Shown piece after piece: positions 59,361 through 64,000 of a stretch of 64,000 nucleotides of DNA. Positions within the stretch are counted from its first letter, which is position 1, and each line of letters begins with the position of its first letter. Under the pieces are notes generated by a model. It searched no databases and was not told the DNA's origin. It worked only from the letters and a program-made list of their open reading frames with translations. The position numbers and the translations under genes were made by a program. Source of the stretch: JBEKCD01 sp050015055 (GTDB taxonomy: Archaea > Thermoproteota > Bathyarchaeia > Bathyarchaeales > Bathycorpusculaceae); contig JBEKCD010000012.1 of NCBI GenBank assembly GCA_050015055.1, positions 62,001-126,000 on the forward strand. Reading direction: 5' to 3'.

Positions 59361-59627
59361 ATGATGCAGAAGGTGTTTCAGCACACTTGGACTAGCAGCG
59401 CACGCATACGAATAATCCAGCAAGCGGAGAATTCAGTGTCGTTGCAACTCCCAGCTGGAACAGCAAGAATGGCGAAATTACCTATCCCCGTTGAGGGAGC
59501 GATGCTGGCCGGAGACATCTTTCACTTGTTAGCGAATGTTTCCGGCTTGGCTAGCAACGAGAGGAAAATCGGGCAACTCGTCGCACCATGGATCCTGGTA
59601 GAAAATGTTAAAGTCATAGGAAAATAA
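59361..59627 (+). CDS. Small protein of unknown function, upstream of NapH-like gene
   Basis: 88 residues from ATG 59361 (GAAGGGGCT directly before it; the frame is open to 59292 but runs through the repeat). KVFQHTWTSSARIRIIQQAEN, GTARMAKLPIPVEGAMLAGD, then LVAPWILVENVKVIGK: beta strands at both ends with a helix between. Not recognised. It ends 23 bp before the Fe-S membrane protein and is probably in the same transcript. It may be an accessory or electron-transfer-related protein, but there is no motif to show that. Confidence 0.6.
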   Translation: MMQKVFQHTWTSSARIRIIQQAENSVSLQLPAGTARMAKLPIPVEGAMLAGDIFHLLANVSGLASNERKIGQLVAPWILVENVKVIGK

Positions 59628-59650
59628 ATAACTCAGTCCCTCATTAGAGC

Positions 59651-60607
59651 ATGGGGAAGGCGAAACGTTTGAGCGCACAGACACTGAGACAGAGACTGCT
59701 CAAGTATAACACGCCACGCAGAGTAGTCCAGTTTCTGTCCTTCATCTTCTTCAGTTCAATAGTTTTCAGTCTCGGTGCGCTACCACTGTTGTTTCCTGTT
59801 CTTTGGACTTGGGGGCTGAAGATGAACAGCGTGGGCGACGCTTTCACAGCCATTCAGTTAATGCCTACTGGATGGAACGCCGGCATCCTTTTTCCCTGGA
59901 TCGGAATAGCTTCGTTCCTGATCGTAGGCATACTTATTGGTAAATCGATGTGCGGATGGGTCTGTCCCTTCGGTTTCATCCAAGACGTACTCGGTTTTTT
60001 CAGACGTAAACAGACCGATTTGTCGTTGAGAACCCATGAAACCATGGTGTACGTGAAGTATTTTGTTCTGGCAATTACGCTATTCATCGTCGTTACTTTT
60101 TCAGCCTCAGAGATTGCCGGCATCAGTGCAGGATATCAGAGTTCTCTCGGCATCTTTGCCAACGCGCCTTTCACGGCCTTGAGTCCATCGGAAACGTTGT
60201 TCGCAACCTTGCCGACGATGATGCACAATTTTTCCGTTAACGTGTTTTCAAGCCAAGGGGTAGACGTATTAGGCAGCATTTCGAGCTTGTCCGCGCTTTT
60301 CTGGGCTCAACTTGTAATCATGGTTTTGGTTCTGGCCTTCGTTGTCTACGTGCCTCGAAGCTGGTGCAGGTACTTCTGCCCTCACGGCGCCATCATGGCT
60401 ATCATGAACAACTTCAGCTTCATCGGCTTGAAGAGAGAACCTACCAAATGCGAGAAAAGTGGATGCGGCCTCTGTGTTCAGGTCTGTCCTACACGTGTTC
60501 CCATACTGGACTTGCCTTGGGAAAAATTCAGCCATCCGGAGTGCATTTACTGCATGAAGTGCGCCGACGCTTGCGAACACAAGGCCATTAAACTGACGTA
60601 CCCCTAG
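59651..60607 (+). CDS. NapH/MauN-type membrane [4Fe-4S] ferredoxin
   Basis: 318 residues with five or so transmembrane segments (about 28-50, 88-105, 135-155, 165-190, 218-240). CGWVCPFGFIQDVLGFF and CRYFCPHGAIMAIM are the C-x3-CP motifs of the NapH/YccM/NosR family; two [4Fe-4S] sets at the C-terminus are CGLCVQVCPTRVP, fed by KCEKSGC, and CIYCMKCADACEHKAI. Such proteins pass electrons across or along the membrane between quinone/ferredoxin and reductases. ATG start. The small gene before it is the only partner seen; no nitrate or nosZ genes are near. Confidence 0.87.
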   Translation: MGKAKRLSAQTLRQRLLKYNTPRRVVQFLSFIFFSSIVFSLGALPLLFPVLWTWGLKMNSVGDAFTAIQLMPTGWNAGILFPWIGIASFLIVGILIGKSMCGWVCPFGFIQDVLGFFRRKQTDLSLRTHETMVYVKYFVLAITLFIVVTFSASEIAGISAGYQSSLGIFANAPFTALSPSETLFATLPTMMHNFSVNVFSSQGVDVLGSISSLSALFWAQLVIMVLVLAFVVYVPRSWCRYFCPHGAIMAIMNNFSFIGLKREPTKCEKSGCGLCVQVCPTRVPILDLPWEKFSHPECIYCMKCADACEHKAIKLTYP

Positions 60608-60628
60608 TTTTCGCTGTGACGCTTTCTT

Positions 60629-61846
60629 TCAGCTTTTCTGTGCCCATAAGCTCTTTGAGTACTCGCTTAGCACCGCTTCGTACACGTTTTTCGTTTGTTG
60701 TGCTATCATGTCCCAGTTGTATTTCTCTTGGACTTTTCTGTGCGCGTTAGCTCTCAAGCGGTTTGCAAAGCCTTCGTCCGTCAGCACCTTTGTTATTCCC
60801 CAGGATAGTGAGTCGGGGTTGCCGGCGTACACTTTGACTCCGTCTACTTCATGGTTGACTATTTCTGACAGGCCGCCAGCGTCTGAGACCACGACTGGGC
60901 TCCCTGCAGCCATGGCTTCGAGGGCTACTATTCCGAAGGGTTCGAAGAGGGAGGGCACGACGGAGACGTCGGCGCACTTCTGCAGTTTTCGCAGGGTTTC
61001 GTCGTCCACAAAGCCCGTGAACATGACTTTGTGGGCTATTCCCAGCTGTTGAGCGAGGTCTGAGAGCTGGTCTCTCATGTATCCGTTTCCGACGAAGACG
61101 AATTTTGCGTCTATTGTGTCCAGCACTTTTGGAACCGCGCTAACGAGCACGTGGGCTCCCTTTTCATGCACTAGTCTTCCCACGAAAAGCACGATTTTTT
61201 CCTGCAGCAAAGCGAATCTGCTTCTGAATCGGCTCATATCTTCATTTTCTTTTCTCGCGTAGGCTTCGAAGTTGACGCCGTTTGGCACCATGACCAGCTT
61301 GTCAGGTGGAAGTCCGAAGGCCCATCGTACGTGTGATATCATGTAGTCGCTGCAGCATATGACCTTCCAGGCTTCGTAGGTAAGCCACGCTTCCGTTTCA
61401 TGTATCATCCTTTCATAATCAGTGTGAATGCCGTTTCTGCGGCCGACTTCTGTGGAGTGCATCGTGGCAAAGAACGGTTTTCTGAAAACGTGCTTCAACC
61501 CGATTCCGGCCGTCGCGACAAGCCAATCGTGAGCGTGGAATATGTCTATGTTTCCGCCGAGGCTACGGACGAGCGCGGCGGCCTCTTTCTGCATGTTTAC
61601 GTTCATGAGGTAAATCCACGTTGCAAAGTCCGGCGCGGGGTTCTTGTACGAGTCGACGCGGTAGACCTCAACACCGTCTATGATCTCATGCTGAGGAGCC
61701 CCTGGAAAATCGCAGGTCACCACGTAAACTTTTACGCCGTGCTTTGCCAAGTTTCTGGAAAGGTTGTAAATGTGCGGAGAAATTCCTCCGATGATTCTGG
61801 GCGGGAATTCCCAAGTGAGCATCATGACGCTCAATTCTTTGTTCAT
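60629..61846 (-). CDS. GT4-family glycosyltransferase (archaeal glycogen-synthase-like)
   Basis: 405 residues from ATG 61846 (GGGGGC 8 nt upstream; 4-bp overlap with the previous gene). VMMLTWEFPPRIIGGISPHIYNLSRNLAKHG is the GT-B N-domain with the Lys/Gly-rich acceptor loop; VDIFHAHDWL-type text (DIFHAHDWLVATAGIG), ICCSDYMISHVRWAFGLP, IVLFVGRLVHEKGAHVL and SLFEPFGIVALEAMAAGSPVVVSDAGG (E-x7-E motif near residue 300) complete it. Typical of sugar-nucleotide transferases making alpha-glucan. Neighbouring GH57 and half-GT genes indicate storage-glycan metabolism. Confidence 0.88.
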   Translation of the reverse strand: MNKELSVMMLTWEFPPRIIGGISPHIYNLSRNLAKHGVKVYVVTCDFPGAPQHEIIDGVEVYRVDSYKNPAPDFATWIYLMNVNMQKEAAALVRSLGGNIDIFHAHDWLVATAGIGLKHVFRKPFFATMHSTEVGRRNGIHTDYERMIHETEAWLTYEAWKVICCSDYMISHVRWAFGLPPDKLVMVPNGVNFEAYARKENEDMSRFRSRFALLQEKIVLFVGRLVHEKGAHVLVSAVPKVLDTIDAKFVFVGNGYMRDQLSDLAQQLGIAHKVMFTGFVDDETLRKLQKCADVSVVPSLFEPFGIVALEAMAAGSPVVVSDAGGLSEIVNHEVDGVKVYAGNPDSLSWGITKVLTDEGFANRLRANAHRKVQEKYNWDMIAQQTKNVYEAVLSEYSKSLWAQKS

Positions 61847-62460
61847 GTTGATGCCCCCGAGTTTCTGTAAGTGTCCAGGATGTCTTTTATCCAATTCGCA
61901 GATTTGGGCGAGATGACTTTGATCTTGCCTGTTTGGGCTTTGTATATCCTGATTATCTCTTCCCTCATCCATTCGGACTTGACGAGCAGTTTTTCAGCTT
62001 CATACGTTCCGAGCCATTCGATGCTCTTTATCGACATGTTGAACGGTGAATTGGCGCCGTGAGAACGGTGTTCTTCCACGCTCTCCACGGAGTAGACGAA
62101 TGGGATGGCCAGCGCCTTCTTCAAGGTGACAGCAGCGGGTATGAAGTGCCAGTCGTACACGTCAATCAGGTCAACTTTTTTATCTGATGTGTAGTAGATG
62201 TTTGCGGCGACTCTTTCGACTTCTTGGTTCAAAGTGAGAACCCATGTGAGGACGCCGATGTGAGTGTGAACGGGGTTCGTTACTCTGAAAGTCTTGACAC
62301 CCTCAGGCTCCTCATACTCTCCAGTCAGAAAGTCGTGATAGGTGACTACCCACGCTTTTTCGTTGTTCTTGACAAGCTCTGTGGCAAGTTTTTTCACGTA
62401 GTTTGCGAGTTCCCCGACGATCCTGGGTGGGTATTCCCACGAGAAGATTATGACCTGCAT
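61843..62460 (-). CDS. Stand-alone N-terminal domain of a GT-B glycosyltransferase
   Basis: 205 residues from ATG 62460, where MQVIIFSWEYPPRIVGELANYVKKLA starts the fold. It covers only the N-terminal Rossmann half: DLIDVYDWHFIPAAVTLKKALAIPFVYSVESVEEH, then a C-terminal helix region (KSEWMREEIIRIYK). The C-terminal UDP/ADP-sugar-binding half is absent, and no frame shift restores it. It overlaps the full GT4 gene by 4 bp, so the two are made together. It might bind acceptor glucan, form a heterodimer with the GT4 enzyme, or be a truncated relic; conserved coupling argues for function. Confidence 0.72.
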   Translation of the reverse strand: MQVIIFSWEYPPRIVGELANYVKKLATELVKNNEKAWVVTYHDFLTGEYEEPEGVKTFRVTNPVHTHIGVLTWVLTLNQEVERVAANIYYTSDKKVDLIDVYDWHFIPAAVTLKKALAIPFVYSVESVEEHRSHGANSPFNMSIKSIEWLGTYEAEKLLVKSEWMREEIIRIYKAQTGKIKVISPKSANWIKDILDTYRNSGAST

Positions 62461-62470
62461 TGAGGTTTCA

Positions 62471-62722
62471 CTACGTGAAGATTGCACAGATCTTTATTAT
62501 TCCGCTTCCTGTAAGGTAGTACCTCTTCTTCCCTTCATTGTCCGTGAAGCTTTCTGCAAAGCCTGAGCGCTTGTAATCATCCAGAATTCTTTCTAACTCG
62601 TGTAAGTCAACTTGCATGACCTGCGACAGTTCTTCACTTCGTCTGGCCAGATCAGGCGATGTTGCGCAGAGATTATGCAACGTTTGCAGAATCTTCTCTG
62701 GAAGCGGAAGCGCTTCACTCAT
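62471..62722 (-). CDS. Small winged-helix-like protein
   Basis: 83 residues. PEKILQTLHNLCATSPDLARRSEELSQVMQVDLHELERILDDYKRSGFAESF followed by KRYYLTGSGIIKI has the helix spacing of a wHTH ending in a beta wing. ATG 62722 with GAGGTGATTGG directly upstream is a strong initiation site. A TATA-like CTTATAAAG lies at 62768-62776. It is the first gene of the half-GT/GT4 operon and 71 bp downstream of the GH57 gene, so it may regulate the glycan genes. Confidence 0.65.
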   Translation of the reverse strand: MSEALPLPEKILQTLHNLCATSPDLARRSEELSQVMQVDLHELERILDDYKRSGFAESFTDNEGKKRYYLTGSGIIKICAIFT

Positions 62723-62767
62723 CCAATCACCTCAACTTTACCTGATGCATATTGTTGGCGAGTTTTT

Positions 62768-62776
62768 CTTATAAAG
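62768..62776 (-). promoter_or_regulatory. TATA-like box of the small HTH/half-GT/GT4 operon
   Basis: CTTTATAAG on the minus strand, 46-54 bp before the HTH start codon, embedded in an A/T-rich stretch. Fits an archaeal TATA box with a leader of about 20 nt containing the SD. Confidence 0.45.
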
Positions 62777-62793
62777 ACATACGCGCATCCGGG

Positions 62794-64000
62794 TTAGAAG
62801 TACTTGGTTGCAGAGCGCATTTCGGCTGTCAGTTTGACTGAAGCTTTTTTCGCGTCTTTGATTATTGCTTGTCTGAGAGGTTCGCCTGTCAGTTTCGAGA
62901 GCCTCTCTTTCTCCAGTTGTTCAGCCAATGCTGCGTTGTGAAGAGACTTCTGAGCCCATTTTTCGAAGTCTCCTCGGTTGTTGTGAAATTCCACGGATTT
63001 CGTGCTCACGTTGTGAATGGCTTTTGCGAAGCCTTTTAGGCTCCAAGCCGTTGTTCCCGTGAAGTATTTTTCTCCTACGCCCGTGTAGAACAGGAAGGGT
63101 TCGTCTGCGACTATCGCGGCGAGTCTCACTCTGTTCTCAAAGTCCAGTATTGCCGCTTGCGCGGTTACGAAGGCGTCCATGGGCGTGTTGTATGGGCTGA
63201 AGTAGGAGTGAACTTCGCCTGGTGAGCCGCCTGCGGTGAACATGTAGTATAGGTGGTCGCTCGTCTGGAAGTATCTCCATGTTTTCAGGAATTCTTTGTC
63301 TTCGGTTTCCTTGACGAGGGGTTCCAACCGTCTCAGAGTCGTGTAGAAGGCCCATTGCATGGTGTTTCCAAGCCAGCAGCTCGCGTCTCTCTCCAAGTCA
63401 GCCCAAGAGATTGTTCCTCCGAGCTCTGGGACGTCGATCTCTCCGGCGGGCATGTGCTTTTGGGCCACTTCGGAAGGCGTGGCCATGTGGAGGTTCCACC
63501 ACTTCAGTATCTCAGGGGGCAAGTGTTTCAGAAAGTCGTGGATGCCGGTTTCGGGCCAGTGGTGTTCTCCGAAGGTCTCGTAGTCTGGGAAGATGTTGAT
63601 GCAGTCACCTGGCGTTGCAGCTAGCCAGCTTGCGTATTTGTCCGCGGTTAATGGCCACTCGTTCCACCATCTTGCCGAGAACCTGAAGCCTATGTCGTCT
63701 GTCAGCTTGTAGTTTCGTAGGAGTATCTTGATTTTTTTCAAGTCCTTGGGTGAGTAAAGGTGGTTCGGCGACTTTCCATGAAGTATTCTTTCCACGCCCT
63801 CGGTGAAAATTCCTTTGTAACCAAGCTTTTCAACGGTTCTTGCAACGGCGTTGTTGTAGAGCAGTTCTGTGTTCTCGAAAACCGTTGACGTGTAGTCCAG
63901 TAGGTCTCTCATTACCTGTTGATGCATCTTTATCTGTTCGATGAATTCTTCTCTTTCAGGGTAGAGGCTTGCCAGGGAGTGATAGTAGGTTTGGCTCAGA
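62794..64000 (-). CDS. Glycoside hydrolase family 57 alpha-amylase-like enzyme (partial, 5' end outside)
   Basis: The frame is open from the right edge of the window to 62794, about 401 residues, lacking the N-terminus. SQTYYHSLASLYPEREEFIEQI at the edge is a conserved GH57 segment, followed by GYKGIFTEGVERIL (around the nucleophile Glu) and CINIFPDYETFGEHHW (acid/base Asp motif), then WADLERDASCWLGNTMQWAFY. This is the archaeal GH57 alpha-amylase/amylopullulanase type acting on alpha-glucans. No signal peptide can be judged as the start is missing. It leads the same-strand glycan block of HTH, half-GT and GT4. Confidence 0.88.
   Translation of the reverse strand, partial: LSQTYYHSLASLYPEREEFIEQIKMHQQVMRDLLDYTSTVFENTELLYNNAVARTVEKLGYKGIFTEGVERILHGKSPNHLYSPKDLKKIKILLRNYKLTDDIGFRFSARWWNEWPLTADKYASWLAATPGDCINIFPDYETFGEHHWPETGIHDFLKHLPPEILKWWNLHMATPSEVAQKHMPAGEIDVPELGGTISWADLERDASCWLGNTMQWAFYTTLRRLEPLVKETEDKEFLKTWRYFQTSDHLYYMFTAGGSPGEVHSYFSPYNTPMDAFVTAQAAILDFENRVRLAAIVADEPFLFYTGVGEKYFTGTTAWSLKGFAKAIHNVSTKSVEFHNNRGDFEKWAQKSLHNAALAEQLEKERLSKLTGEPLRQAIIKDAKKASVKLTAEMRSATKYF

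Overview
The window looks like a piece of an archaeal chromosome, most probably from the Bathyarchaeia (former Bathyarchaeota/MCG) or a close TACK relative. The domain assignment rests on archaeal or archaeal-type genes: TFE-alpha, MBF1, aNAC, Trm56, DUF2110, archaeal-type ThrRS and ProRS, apgM phosphoglycerate mutase, endonuclease Q, type IV pilin and thermopsin signatures, tetrahydromethanopterin C1 genes, and an intron-bearing tRNA. The lineage is inferred from gene content (many tungsten aldehyde oxidoreductases, methyl-branch genes, cohesin/dockerin and CARDB-type secreted proteins); no search was run. TTG and GTG starts are common, and many genes have clear GGAGG or GAGGTG ribosome binding sites.

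Layout. 1-4276 (minus): a sugar/polyol operon of FGGY kinase, ribokinase, zinc alcohol dehydrogenase and a class I aldolase that runs off the left edge. 4378-6409: divergent mch and mer, two steps of the H4MPT methyl branch. 6504-12783: two AOR-family tungstoenzymes, a PreA-like dihydropyrimidine/dihydroorotate dehydrogenase with ferredoxin tail, and an amidohydrolase. 12891-14578: a thermopsin-like secreted protein whose CARDB-dockerin tail is out of frame. 15027-16958: DapA-family aldolase and an EamA transporter. 16948-22162: an information-processing block (DUF2110, HD protein, TFE, Trm56, HflX, MBF1, PUA protein, aNAC). 22656-29126: an Fe-S aldo/keto reductase, a small conserved-looking protein, a 1283-residue multi-PAS/GAF histidine kinase and its receiver partner. 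29127-33851: a repeat-bearing intergenic region, an Lrp-type RAM protein, a tRNA-Glu(CUC) with two apparent introns, a methyltransferase, class II FBPase, hemerythrin and a PfkB kinase. 33942-35669: a TrmB regulator divergent from a membrane-anchored cohesin protein. 35880-42919: a fused ChlI/ChlD AAA-VWA protein, ThrRS, IlvE-like and class I aminotransferases. 42960-47962: a pilin-like surface protein with five repeats, an FAD oxidoreductase and a third AOR. 48002-56950: ProRS, apgM, a COG3199 NAD-kinase-like protein, threonine dehydrogenase plus Kbl, and a fourth AOR in an operon with a four-cluster ferredoxin. 57046-64000: EndoQ, a lone sensor-type domain, repeats, a NapH-like ferredoxin, and a glycan operon (GH57, HTH, half-glycosyltransferase, GT4).

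Taken together the genes suggest an anaerobic organism that degrades proteins, amino acids and sugars. Secreted protease and cohesin proteins point to extracellular polymer use; Tdh/Kbl, aminotransferases and the FAD oxidase-like protein to amino-acid breakdown; four AORs to ferredoxin-linked aldehyde oxidation; Mch/Mer to C1 flow on H4MPT; FBPase, apgM and the glycosyltransferase/GH57 block to gluconeogenesis and alpha-glucan storage.

The items most worth a second look are the tRNA-Glu with an intron-like D-loop insertion, the cohesin/dockerin pair with the frameshifted protease gene, a repeat element shared by two loci 30 kb apart, HflX with ACG where its start codon should be, the stand-alone N-terminal half of a GT-B glycosyltransferase, and a two-subunit AOR with Asp replacing a cluster cysteine.
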